Shown here: positions 1 through 6,423 of the stretch, one piece after another
How positions within the stretch are numbered: the stretch's first letter is position 1
How the letters are laid out: every line of letters begins with the position of its first letter
The notes under the pieces: model-generated
Databases searched by the model: none
Told to the model about the DNA's origin: nothing
The model's input: the letters and a program-made list of their open reading frames with translations, nothing else
Origin: Candidatus Aenigmatarchaeota archaeon
Lineage (GTDB): Archaea > Aenigmatarchaeota > Aenigmatarchaeia > QMZS01
Assembly: GCA_003663295.1 (NCBI GenBank)
Contig: QMZS01000026.1
Coordinates: 1-10,173, forward strand
Length of the DNA: 10,173 nucleotides
Reading direction: 5' to 3'
Made by a program: the position numbers and the translations under genes

Positions 1-958
1 AAAATATGATTCCAACGGTCTTGCCTTATTGCTTGCAAAAGATGAAAATATGGCAATTGAATTAAGAGATAAATACCTGCTCGAGGAAGTTGAACCAATT
101 GTTTCAAAATTATCGATTGAGCCTGTTCTAAGAATGCAGATTCTTTCATTAATCGCAACAGAATATATTTATTCAAAAGAAAAATTAATTGATTTCTTTG
201 GAAAAACTTTTTTCGGTTATACTTTCGGGGCATCACTCGAACTCGAAATAAAAATCGAAAGTATTCTTGAACAACTTGAAGAATTTGGGTTCCTAAATTT
301 GAAAGACTTCAAAGCCACCCCAATTGGAAAAAGAGTTTCAGAACTTTATCTCGATCCTTTATCAGCGCACAAGCTTCTGCTTTCTCTTGAGAGGGTTAAT
401 AATAAAACCGCTCCAATGTCTTACCTCCATTCAATCTCTTCCTGTTCAGAATTGTATCCATCGCTTAGAGTAAAAAATAATGAGGCTGAAGAACTTGAAG
501 ATTTTATTGTAAAAAATGAAAACCTGTTTCTAAGCGATGTGCCTGAACCCTATGATTTTGATTATGGGTTATTTTTGCAGTCTTTGAAAACAGCAAAATT
601 ATTGGATGGCTGGATTTCTGAAAGAAATGAAGATTATCTGCTTGAAGAATTTTCTGTCACCCCTGGGGAATTGTATATGAAAATATCAAATGCTGAATGG
701 GTCCTCTATGCTGCGGAAGAATTTGCAAAATTGAAAGATAAAAATGAAATTGCTGAAGAACTGAATAAACTTAGGTTGAGAATTAAGAATGGAATCAGGG
801 AAGAACTCTTGAAACTGATTAGAATAAAAGGAATTGGCCGGGTTAAAGCAAGAAAATTGTATAAAGCGGGAATTAAAAATATTGATGAAATTCGAGAGAA
901 TAAAATTACGGCGGGGAGGTTGATCGGTAAAAAGACTTTGGAGAAAATTTTAGTTTAA
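1..958 (+). CDS. hel308: Hel308-type Ski2-family DNA helicase, C-terminal part (5' end off window)
   Basis: About 318 residues are visible, in frame from base 2. The gene is cut by the left edge, so the RecA domains with the Walker motifs are missing. The first residues, KYDSNGLALLLAK, match the segment just after motif VI at the end of RecA domain 2. A winged-helix segment follows (EPIVSKLSIEPVLRMQ, then IATEYI), then a long helical ratchet domain. The last 50 residues are a helix-hairpin-helix (LIRIKGIGRVKARKLYKAGI), the hallmark of Hel308 domain 5. Family knowledge: Hel308/Hjm is an archaeal 3'-to-5' helicase that unwinds lagging strands at stalled replication forks. The end is intact at a TAA, and the final KTLEKILV is a plausible natural C-terminus. 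There is no close downstream partner: the next gene starts 157 nt later, behind a strong inverted repeat. Family assignment is secure; the missing part cannot be judged. Confidence 0.93.
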   Translation, partial: KYDSNGLALLLAKDENMAIELRDKYLLEEVEPIVSKLSIEPVLRMQILSLIATEYIYSKEKLIDFFGKTFFGYTFGASLELEIKIESILEQLEEFGFLNLKDFKATPIGKRVSELYLDPLSAHKLLLSLERVNNKTAPMSYLHSISSCSELYPSLRVKNNEAEELEDFIVKNENLFLSDVPEPYDFDYGLFLQSLKTAKLLDGWISERNEDYLLEEFSVTPGELYMKISNAEWVLYAAEEFAKLKDKNEIAEELNKLRLRIKNGIREELLKLIRIKGIGRVKARKLYKAGIKNIDEIRENKITAGRLIGKKTLEKILV

Positions 959-1024
959 AAGATTTGTGCAAAGTAAAATAATTTAGTTGAACTTGACGTT
1001 TTTTCGGGTATTTTTACACCAAAA

Positions 1025-1050
1025 TTTTACTTTTTGGGTCAAAAGTAAAA
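1025..1050. repeat. Perfect 10-bp inverted repeat (hairpin) between hel308 and the 262-residue gene
   Basis: TTTTACTTTT (1025-1034) and AAAAGTAAAA (1041-1050) are exact reverse complements around a 6-nt loop, TGGGTC. T-rich runs lie just upstream (about 1000-1016). It could help end hel308 transcription, or be an operator for the gene at 1116. All stem pairs but two are A-T, so an RNA hairpin would be weak and a protein-binding site is as likely. Confidence 0.5.
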
Positions 1051-1115
1051 AACATGTGTTTTCTAAAAATTGATTAATTTAATCCACCTCAAATAATTCA
1101 ATTACAATTAATTAT

Positions 1116-1904
1116 ATGTTGGCCAGAATAATTGCTGAAATAATTTTTCCTTTTGCAATTTTATCCAGAAAGATTGATTTGTGGAGACTTGGAATAAAAG
1201 TAAAAATAAATAAAATTGGGCCTGGATGGATGCAAGGGGTGGTTCTCCACACAATGGACTTATTCTGGCATCCTATAGGAATCCAAGGTGTTAATTGTTG
1301 GACTATAGGTAATGTGGATAAAAATGGTAAGTCAACAAGATATGATGAAGAATCAAACTATTTCCAGTCCTGGTTTGGAAGTTATATTATCAAATCCAAT
1401 AATCAATTCGGAATCAAAAAAGGAACTAAAGAAATAAAAATTCTTGATTACAATAAATTAAGTATGGTTGATCAAAATAACTGGTTAAATATGTGCCTGA
1501 ATCCAAACTCACCAACAACCTTGGATTATAAAACTGTGAAATTTATAAAAAAAATTAAAATTGCGAGCGGGCACACATGCCATTTGTTTTCAGGGGAATA
1601 TGTGACAACTTCTGATAATAGCAATAAAACAAAAAGCTTGAGTATGGAAATATATTCAATATTAAATTATAAACAATTCGGAGGGAAAAAAGATTTTTTT
1701 AAACCTGAAGCATTTCTCCCAAAATATGATGATAAAACACCATTCAAACCAATTCGATTAAAAGGCTATTTTGGTATAGTTCCTTTTTTCGATAAACAAC
1801 GGCATGTGGTATTTTACGGGTGTGGAATAAAGAAAAACTTTAACAAAATAAAAAACGAAATAATCTCGATGATTAAAAGTTCTGAGATAAAAACAAGGTT
1901 TTAA
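1116..1904 (+). CDS. Unrecognised 262-residue protein
   Basis: I do not recognise this family. The frame is open for 262 codons from ATG 1116 to TAA 1904. The N-terminus (residues 1-17, MLARIIAEIIFPFAILS) is hydrophobic but is followed at once by RKIDLWR. It could be a short membrane-surface helix or an uncleaved signal, and there is no other membrane segment. The body is mixed: a Trp-rich stretch (W38, W51, W62, W86), cysteines C61, C127, C155 and C236, and an SGHTCHLFSG motif at 151-160 that looks like a possible metal or catalytic site. The C-terminal third (about 215-236) has alternating hydrophobic residues like a small beta sheet. Lys, Asn and Ile are abundant. It stands alone: hel308 ends 157 nt upstream and metE converges 43 nt downstream. 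No Shine-Dalgarno site is visible before the start. It is probably a real gene given its length and clean gaps; its function is unknown. Confidence 0.75.
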   Translation: MLARIIAEIIFPFAILSRKIDLWRLGIKVKINKIGPGWMQGVVLHTMDLFWHPIGIQGVNCWTIGNVDKNGKSTRYDEESNYFQSWFGSYIIKSNNQFGIKKGTKEIKILDYNKLSMVDQNNWLNMCLNPNSPTTLDYKTVKFIKKIKIASGHTCHLFSGEYVTTSDNSNKTKSLSMEIYSILNYKQFGGKKDFFKPEAFLPKYDDKTPFKPIRLKGYFGIVPFFDKQRHVVFYGCGIKKNFNKIKNEIISMIKSSEIKTRF

Positions 1905-1947
1905 TTTAGTTTCAAAATATTCGTCCAAGGTTTACGGATTAAAGAAT

Positions 1948-2874
1948 CTAATATAATTTCTCTTCCACGCGTTTTGCCGCAAGCACCATATTTTTAAGTT
2001 TTCCCAAAGCAATTTCATAAGGTAAAAGACGCATTCCGCAATCAGGATCCACAATAATATTTTTTCCAAAATGCTCAATACCTTTATAAATAAAATTTTC
2101 AATATCTTCGATTGACTCAATTGTTTCCCTCATTGTATTTACGCAACCAAACCCAATTATTTTTTCATTTGAAATTAAATCTTCTTCTGAATAAGTATTT
2201 AGATTGTTGTGGTTTCCTGAAAATTCATGGTCTAAGATATTTGCATTTTCCAGATTTAAAAGAGATTTATAAATTTTTGAAATATTTCCGCACACATGCA
2301 ATTTTGTAGGCACTTTTATTCCTTCCAAAACCCTGTCAACAAATTTAACTTTTTGGTCCGCTCCTTTTTGAAGCAAACTAAAACAAGGCTCGTCTATTTG
2401 AATTAAATCCGCCCCCGCTCTCTCAAGTTCCTTTGCATTTTCATGAAGTATGTCCGCAAGTTCTCCAATAAGATAATTTCTGCTGTTATATTTTGTTAAA
2501 GAAAATTTAGGCGCAATATCTATAGAATATGAAATTGTTGTTGGTCCTGTAATAATTCCCGCAAGTTTGCATTTTCCCTCAGAAAGTTTTTTCGCTTTCA
2601 AAAAATCATCAATTGTAGAAGGATATTTATATGCCAAATCCCCGACAATTCTGGGTTTTAGTGAATTTCCCCGCAATTCAATTCCTTCAATATCCTGAAC
2701 AAATAAATCAATTAAATTAGCTCTAATCTGCCCATCAGAAATTATACCTATTCCTGCATCTATTTGGTTAGTTACTGCTCTTGTTAAAGCATCTTCGTAA
2801 TTTAGCGAATCTACGGGATAACTGCCCACTACAGTAGTTATTAATTTTCTTCCAATTTCTTTATATAAATCCAT
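1948..2874 (-). CDS. metE: Core methionine synthase (MetE C-terminal-type homocysteine methyltransferase)
   Basis: This 308-residue protein corresponds to the catalytic barrel of cobalamin-independent methionine synthase, without the N-terminal half of bacterial MetE. It should transfer a methyl group to the zinc-bound thiolate of homocysteine. Visible signatures are TTVVGSYPV (13-21), SDGQIR (46-51), TGPTT (109-113), IDEP (160-163), LHVCGN (192-197) and DPDCGMR (276-282). The four expected zinc ligands are H193, C195, E217 and C279; the His-to-Glu spacing of 24 equals that of E. coli MetE (H641, E665). Family knowledge: archaeal core MetE proteins such as Methanothermobacter MTH775 lack the folate-binding half and are thought to take methyl from a corrinoid carrier rather than methyl-folate. 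The donor here is inferred, and no corrinoid protein gene is in view. The start at ATG 2874 fits a leaderless transcript, with a TATA-like box about 24 nt upstream. The gene is monocistronic and convergent with the 262-residue gene. Confidence 0.92.
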   Translation of the reverse strand: MDLYKEIGRKLITTVVGSYPVDSLNYEDALTRAVTNQIDAGIGIISDGQIRANLIDLFVQDIEGIELRGNSLKPRIVGDLAYKYPSTIDDFLKAKKLSEGKCKLAGIITGPTTISYSIDIAPKFSLTKYNSRNYLIGELADILHENAKELERAGADLIQIDEPCFSLLQKGADQKVKFVDRVLEGIKVPTKLHVCGNISKIYKSLLNLENANILDHEFSGNHNNLNTYSEEDLISNEKIIGFGCVNTMRETIESIEDIENFIYKGIEHFGKNIIVDPDCGMRLLPYEIALGKLKNMVLAAKRVEEKLY

Positions 2875-2892
2875 TTACTATATTCTTAACAA

Positions 2893-2903
2893 TCATTTAA
2901 ACG
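2893..2903 (-). promoter_or_regulatory. Candidate TATA (box A) of metE
   Basis: Read on the minus strand, the site is GTTTAAATG, centred about 24-25 nt before the metE ATG. That is the distance expected between an archaeal TATA box and the transcription start of a leaderless mRNA. No Shine-Dalgarno sequence precedes the start, which agrees with this. It is a single AT-rich match in AT-rich DNA, so support is moderate. Confidence 0.4.
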
Positions 2904-2970
2904 GTCATATCAACCATATTCCGTATAGTTTAAAGCACATTAAGCAATATTATAGCAATAAAACACTCCG

Positions 2971-2999
2971 AATAATTACCTAAATTTAATTTTATATTA
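2971..2999 (+). promoter_or_regulatory. AT-rich promoter region of the tRNA gene
   Basis: TATA-like matches AATAATTA (2971-2978), TAAATTTAA (2981-2989) and TTTATATTA (2991-2999) lie in the 35 nt before the tRNA. The first two are at a suitable distance for a start at or just before 3006. Which one is used cannot be decided from the sequence. Confidence 0.25.
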
Positions 3000-3005
3000 A
3001 TTTAT

Positions 3006-3110
3006 GCATCGATAGTCTAACGGTAGGACATTGGCCTTCCAAGCCAACAATTCGGGTACATTTGTTCTGGTTTGCCGGAATAGTGCTGTAATCGAATCCC
3101 GGTCGATGCA
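3006..3110 (+). tRNA. tRNA-Gly(UCC) with an apparent 34-nt intron in the T loop
   Basis: All arms can be drawn. The acceptor stem GCATCGA (3006-3012) pairs with TCGATGC (3103-3109), with discriminator A3110. The D arm is GTCT/GGAC (3015-3018, 3026-3029). The anticodon stem TTGGC/GCCAA (3031-3035, 3043-3047) closes a 7-nt loop CTTCCAA, giving anticodon TCC at 3038-3040 (glycine). The variable region is CAAT. The T stem TCGGG (3052-3056) pairs with CCCGG (3098-3102), but these halves lie 41 nt apart instead of 7. Removing 3058-3091 restores a perfect consensus T loop, TTCGAAT (T3057 plus 3092-3097). The anticodon loop has no intron. CCA is not encoded. The mature length would be 71 nt. The tRNA call is strong; the exact splice sites are inferred from loop consensus and local folding. 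Confidence 0.9.
3058..3091 (+). other. Predicted non-canonical tRNA intron (T loop, between positions 54 and 55)
   Basis: The 34-nt insert folds on itself. TTCTGG (3065-3070) pairs with CCGGAA (3075-3080) around TTTG, and CATT (3059-3062) pairs with AGTG (3082-3085). Next to it, exon CGG (3053-3055) pairs with CTG (3086-3088, one G-U). This leaves GTA (3056-3058) and AAT (3090-3092) unpaired, like the two 3-nt bulges of an archaeal splicing-endonuclease bulge-helix-bulge site. Cuts after GT and AA give exactly the consensus T loop. The central helix has a U-U mismatch (3052/3089), and the outer exon-exon helix is weak, so this is a relaxed motif. Confidence 0.7.
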
Positions 3111-3129
3111 TATTTTTTATATTTTATTT
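3111..3129 (+). terminator. Oligo-T terminator after the tRNA
   Basis: T-rich DNA begins directly after the discriminator base, with a run of six T (3113-3118) and further T runs up to 3129. Archaeal RNA polymerase stops at such oligo-T tracts without needing a hairpin. The following 60 nt up to the convergent cyclophilin stop codon hold nothing else that I can recognise. Confidence 0.5.
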
Positions 3130-3192
3130 CTTACTGCTCAAAATGTAAAAATAATTCAAAATATTCATGAAAACCTAAAAAATCTTATCTAA

Positions 3193-3780
3193 TTAGATCA
3201 TCTCCGCTTTAATTATCTTAACTTCATCAACAGGTCTATCGCCCTGTCCTGTTTGAACTTTTCCGAGTTTATCAACAATATCCATCCCATCAACAACTTT
3301 TCCAAAAGCCGGGTGTTTGGTATCAAGGAAACTGTTGTCTACAAGATTTATAAAGAATTGGCTTGAACCTGTGTTTGGTCCCGCATTTGCCATTGAAATT
3401 GTTCCTCTGTCATTTCTATTTCCCCCTGCATGGGTGAATTCATCTTTGATATTTGGTATTGTTGGGTCCCCATAACCAGTTCCAGTTGGATCTCCGCCCT
3501 GAATCATGAAACCGGGAATAATCCTGTGAAAAATTACGCCATCATAAGTTCCTTTCTCAACCAAATTCTCAAAATTTCCGGTTGTTATTGGCATATCATC
3601 ATATAATTCAATTGTAATATCGCCTAAAGTGGTTTTCAATAAAACTTTTTTTGCAACCGAAATATTTCCGGTTAAATTATCTCCGCCAGCAGGTGAATCT
3701 GAAATTCCCTCCATAAATAATAGTCCGGTAATTATTAAAAGACCTAATACAAAAGCCCAGATAATTGAGGTTCCTTTCAT
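3193..3780 (-). CDS. Membrane-anchored cyclophilin-type peptidyl-prolyl cis-trans isomerase
   Basis: With the ATG at 3780, this is a 195-residue protein. Residues 5-23 form one hydrophobic helix with no clear cleavage site. A Gly/Ser/Asn-rich linker (about 25-43) follows, then a complete single-domain cyclophilin (about 46-195). It should catalyse isomerisation of X-Pro bonds on the outer face of the membrane. Active-site signatures are FHRIIPGFMIQGGD (84-97; catalytic R86, F91, Q94), SMANAGPNTGSSQFFI (129-144; Q141, F143) and LDTKHPAFGKV (152-162; H156). The position of the cyclosporin-contacting Trp of human CypA is Phe151, as in many prokaryotic cyclophilins. An in-frame TTG lies 39 nt further up, but it would overlap the stomatin gene and put a basic stretch before the membrane helix, so ATG 3780 is preferred. 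It starts 10 nt after the stomatin stop codon and is surely co-transcribed with it. Confidence 0.93.
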   Translation of the reverse strand: MKGTSIIWAFVLGLLIITGLLFMEGISDSPAGGDNLTGNISVAKKVLLKTTLGDITIELYDDMPITTGNFENLVEKGTYDGVIFHRIIPGFMIQGGDPTGTGYGDPTIPNIKDEFTHAGGNRNDRGTISMANAGPNTGSSQFFINLVDNSFLDTKHPAFGKVVDGMDIVDKLGKVQTGQGDRPVDEVKIIKAEMI

Positions 3781-3790
3781 AATATTATAA

Positions 3791-4540
3791 TTATTTTTTC
3801 TTAAATGATTTCTTAACAAAATCCAACAATTCCTCGGGGAATGGGAACACTATTGTTGAATTCTTCTCTGAAGCAATTTCAGATAAAGTCTGGTATAACC
3901 TTAGTTTTAAGGAAGAAGGGGATTTATCAATAATCTTACCTGCATCGAGCAATCCCTGCGCCGCCTGTTTCTCCGCCTGCGCAAGAATAATTCTCGCTCT
4001 CCTGTCTCTCTCCGCTTCTGCCTGATGGGCCATTGCTCTCTTCATATTCTCAGGCAATTCAATATCTTTAATTTTCACATCAGTAACCTTAATTCCCCAT
4101 GGATCTGTTTCCTCATCAACCACCTTTCTTATTTTCCTGCCTATTTCTTCTCTCTTTGCAAGAACATCATCAAGTTCTGCTTTTCCGCACATATCTCTTA
4201 ATGCGGATTGGGCTAATTGCGAAACCGCATACTGGTATTCCTCAACTTCCAGCACAGCCTGATCAGCCCTCAATACTTTGAAAAATACAACACCATTTAC
4301 TTTGATTGGAACATTATCCTGGGTCATGACCTCCTGTGAAGGCACATCTGCGGCAATTACTCTAACATCCACTTTCTCAATTCTATCTATAATAGGAATT
4401 ATCCACCTAAACCCAGGTTCAAGAACACCTATAAATTTACCAAACCTAAATTTAACTCCTCTATCATACTGGTCTATTATTCTGATTCCCGCAAAAAAAG
4501 TTATGATGACAAATAAAAGCAATGTAATTTCCCAAGCCAT
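3791..4540 (-). CDS. Stomatin/slipin (SPFH/band 7) membrane protein
   Basis: The 249-residue protein begins with one hydrophobic helix (about 3-20), then the SPFH domain: IIDQYDRGVKFRFGKFIGVLEPGFRW-type opening, IPIIDRIEKVDVRV, and PSQEVMTQDNVPIKVNGVVFF. A charged helical region follows with AMAHQAEAERDRRARI and LAQAEKQAAQ (about 170-195), the usual coiled coil. The C-terminus holds the FPFPEEL motif seen in prokaryotic slipins. Family knowledge: such proteins form large membrane-bound ring oligomers that organise membrane microdomains. In many archaea and bacteria they are encoded beside an NfeD-type membrane protease (as with Pyrococcus PH1511/PH1510), which cleaves the stomatin C-terminus. 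No NfeD gene is adjacent here: metG lies upstream (28 nt) and a membrane-anchored cyclophilin downstream (10 nt). The membrane role is secure from the family; the partner is inferred. Confidence 0.93.
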   Translation of the reverse strand: MAWEITLLLFVIITFFAGIRIIDQYDRGVKFRFGKFIGVLEPGFRWIIPIIDRIEKVDVRVIAADVPSQEVMTQDNVPIKVNGVVFFKVLRADQAVLEVEEYQYAVSQLAQSALRDMCGKAELDDVLAKREEIGRKIRKVVDEETDPWGIKVTDVKIKDIELPENMKRAMAHQAEAERDRRARIILAQAEKQAAQGLLDAGKIIDKSPSSLKLRLYQTLSEIASEKNSTIVFPFPEELLDFVKKSFKKK

Positions 4541-4568
4541 AATTATTTTATTATTTAAATAAACAATT

Positions 4569-6206
4569 TTATTCGATTTTCTTTATTAGCGGTTCTGGTT
4601 TATTGATTTTTCCTGAGAAACCATTGGCTATTTTTATATCACCCCATTTCACCGCCTCGGGTTTTATGTTGAGGTAATCAAAAATCTGTTCAGAGAATTT
4701 TGGGGTGATTGGATAAAGCATTATTGATAGATTTTTTACCAGATTTCCCGCAATATAAGAAATTCTTTTTTTCTCTTCTTCGTCTTTCTTCCACGGTTCG
4801 CTGTTATTAAAGTAAGCATTTGAAAGTTTTGCGTAATGAATAATATTTTTTAGAGCCTCGTGGAATCTACAATCTATAAAATTTTCTGTTATTATTGATT
4901 TTTTTTCACCCCTATTTCCAAATAGACCTGCAGAAGAAGTAAGAATCATATTTTCCCCTTTAGTGATGGGTCCTTTCGAAATATCCACTTTAGGAATTTC
5001 CCCAAAATTGGAATAACAAAAAGAAAGAACCCTGTGAACAAAGTTGCCAATAATATCAGCAAACTCATTGTTTATTGTTTCATTAAAAATTTCCATTGAA
5101 AACACAGAATCATTCTGTTCAGGGTATAAAGAGATTAAAACAAACCTCCAATAATCCGCAGGATATTTCTCAAGGGCTTCTTCGGTTGTTAATCCATTCC
5201 CTCTGCTCTTTGAAAATTTTATTCCTTTTGCTTTCAGCCATCCGCATGACATTATCCTGTCCGCGAGTTTCCAGTTTTCTTTGCAACCAATCAACATTGA
5301 AGGAAATATTATTGAATGGAAAATTGTATTATCTTTTGCCATGAACTGCGTCAACTCAGTGTCTTTATTTTGCCACCAGTCCTCAAACTTCTGATTGTTT
5401 TTTTCGCACCATTCTTTTGTGAATGCAAGATAACCTATTGGAGCGTCAAACCACACATATAGAATTTTATTTTCATACCCTTCTTTGGGGACTTTGAATC
5501 CCCAAGTTGCATCTCTTGTAACAGCTCTTTGTTTTAATCCATTTTTCAAAAAACCCGATGTTTCTGTTCTCGCAAGCTTGCTCCATTTTTTGCTTTTATC
5601 ATCAACAAATTTTGACAATTCATTCTCAAATTTCGGAAGATCAAGAAAAAGATGTTTTGTTTTCCTAAATGCAATTTTACTCTTGCAGAGAACGCAGTAA
5701 GGTTCTTCTATATCTTTCACATCAATTAGTTTTCCGCAGTCGTCGCATTGGTCTCCTCTAGTAAGACCTCCGCATGAAGGGCATTTCCCTTCAACCCACC
5801 TATCCGGAAGGAACCTGCTGCATTTCTCGCAATAAACATTCTCAACTTCCTCTTCTTTAAGATAACCATTTCTATCAAGTTTATTAAATATATGAAAAGA
5901 CATTTCTTTATTTGCATCGCTGTCAGTAATTCCATAATAATCAAAATTTAACTCAAACTTTTTCAAAATTTCTTTCATTTTTTCGTGATTCTTATATGCC
6001 AGCTCTTTTGGGGTTATTTTCATCTTTGCAGCAGTAACCTCATACATAGTTCCATGCGAATCAGAACCGCAGACAAATAAAACATCATCCCCTCTCAGCC
6101 TGCAAAATCTCGCATACACATCAGCCGGGAGCATACTACCCACAATATTGCCTAAATGGGAAATACCATGGATGTAGGGTAAGGCAGAAGTAATTAACTT
6201 TCTCAT
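4569..6206 (-). CDS. metG: Methionyl-tRNA synthetase
   Basis: This is a 545-residue class I synthetase that charges tRNA-Met. The HIGH-type motif is HLGN (17-20). The connective-peptide zinc region has four CxxC pairs (C126/C129, C142/C145, C154/C157, C171/C174), which is the two-knuckle form common in archaea. The KMSKS-type motif is KFSKS (330-334), with Phe in place of Met. WFDAPIGY (252-259) is the expected Met-site strand. The helical anticodon-binding domain starts near 380. Between IPK (404-406) and FHEAL (448-452) it is about ten residues longer than I would expect and contains a Gly/Ser-rich stretch (424-437). The protein ends at PEPLIKKIE, without the C-terminal EMAP-type tRNA-binding domain of E. 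coli or Pyrococcus-type fusions. ATG 6206 follows the family start. It is first in a minus-strand set with stomatin and cyclophilin; no Shine-Dalgarno site is seen. Confidence 0.96.
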   Translation of the reverse strand: MRKLITSALPYIHGISHLGNIVGSMLPADVYARFCRLRGDDVLFVCGSDSHGTMYEVTAAKMKITPKELAYKNHEKMKEILKKFELNFDYYGITDSDANKEMSFHIFNKLDRNGYLKEEEVENVYCEKCSRFLPDRWVEGKCPSCGGLTRGDQCDDCGKLIDVKDIEEPYCVLCKSKIAFRKTKHLFLDLPKFENELSKFVDDKSKKWSKLARTETSGFLKNGLKQRAVTRDATWGFKVPKEGYENKILYVWFDAPIGYLAFTKEWCEKNNQKFEDWWQNKDTELTQFMAKDNTIFHSIIFPSMLIGCKENWKLADRIMSCGWLKAKGIKFSKSRGNGLTTEEALEKYPADYWRFVLISLYPEQNDSVFSMEIFNETINNEFADIIGNFVHRVLSFCYSNFGEIPKVDISKGPITKGENMILTSSAGLFGNRGEKKSIITENFIDCRFHEALKNIIHYAKLSNAYFNNSEPWKKDEEEKKRISYIAGNLVKNLSIMLYPITPKFSEQIFDYLNIKPEAVKWGDIKIANGFSGKINKPEPLIKKIE

Positions 6207-6270
6207 AACTAAACTTTTTAAAAATTAACCCAAATGCATTTATTCTCAGCCAGCTCCTGCACTCAATCAA

Positions 6271-6423
6271 GGGTTCTTTTTCGTTAAGGTTCCTAATTTA
6301 TGAAATAACCTTCTTTTTGCAGAGCAAAAAAGAGTCTCTTCCTGCTTTTCTGCGTTGCAGAAAAGAAGCACCGTCGGAACGACGATTGTTTTCTGAAAGG
6401 AAAAAACAGAAGGGTTCTGTTTC
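6271..6423 (+). repeat. Direct repeat GGGTTCT(T/G)TTTC at both ends of the hairpin array
   Basis: The 12-mer at 6271-6282 and that at 6412-6423 differ at one position. The second copy supplies the loop and 3' arm of hairpin 4. The first copy could pair with the 5' arm of hairpin 4 with one mismatch, so two alternative folds of the spacer are possible. The coordinates span both copies. Low complexity limits the weight of this match. Confidence 0.4.

Noticed and set aside
1932..2120. Hydrophobic 62-codon minus-strand frame that looks like a small membrane protein
   Set aside because: It lies entirely within the 3' end of metE in another frame; metE is conserved to its end, so this is a by-product of AT-rich codons.
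3048..3091. Long variable arm (type II tRNA) as explanation for the extra bases
   Set aside because: The insert follows the 5' half of the T stem, not the anticodon stem, and the anticodon is glycine, which is not a type II tRNA.
3050..3097. Alternative fold ATTCG/CGAAT plus TACA/TGTA around the tRNA intron
   Set aside because: It pairs well but destroys the T stem and does not give a bulge-helix-bulge or a 7-nt loop; possibly a competing pre-tRNA fold.
3781..3819. Upstream TTG start for the cyclophilin, adding 13 residues
   Set aside because: It would overlap the stomatin coding end and place a basic, Asn-rich stretch before the membrane helix; ATG 3780 lies 10 nt after the stomatin stop and gives a normal signal-anchor start.
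4099..5700. Several 60-94-codon plus-strand frames opposite the stomatin and metG genes
   Set aside because: All are antisense to conserved coding sequence, have no recognisable motifs and no start signals of their own.
4569..6206. MetG as a pseudogene because of KFSKS and the atypical insertion
   Set aside because: The frame is open throughout, all eight zinc cysteines and the HLGN motif are intact, and the C-terminal PEPLIKKIE is normal.
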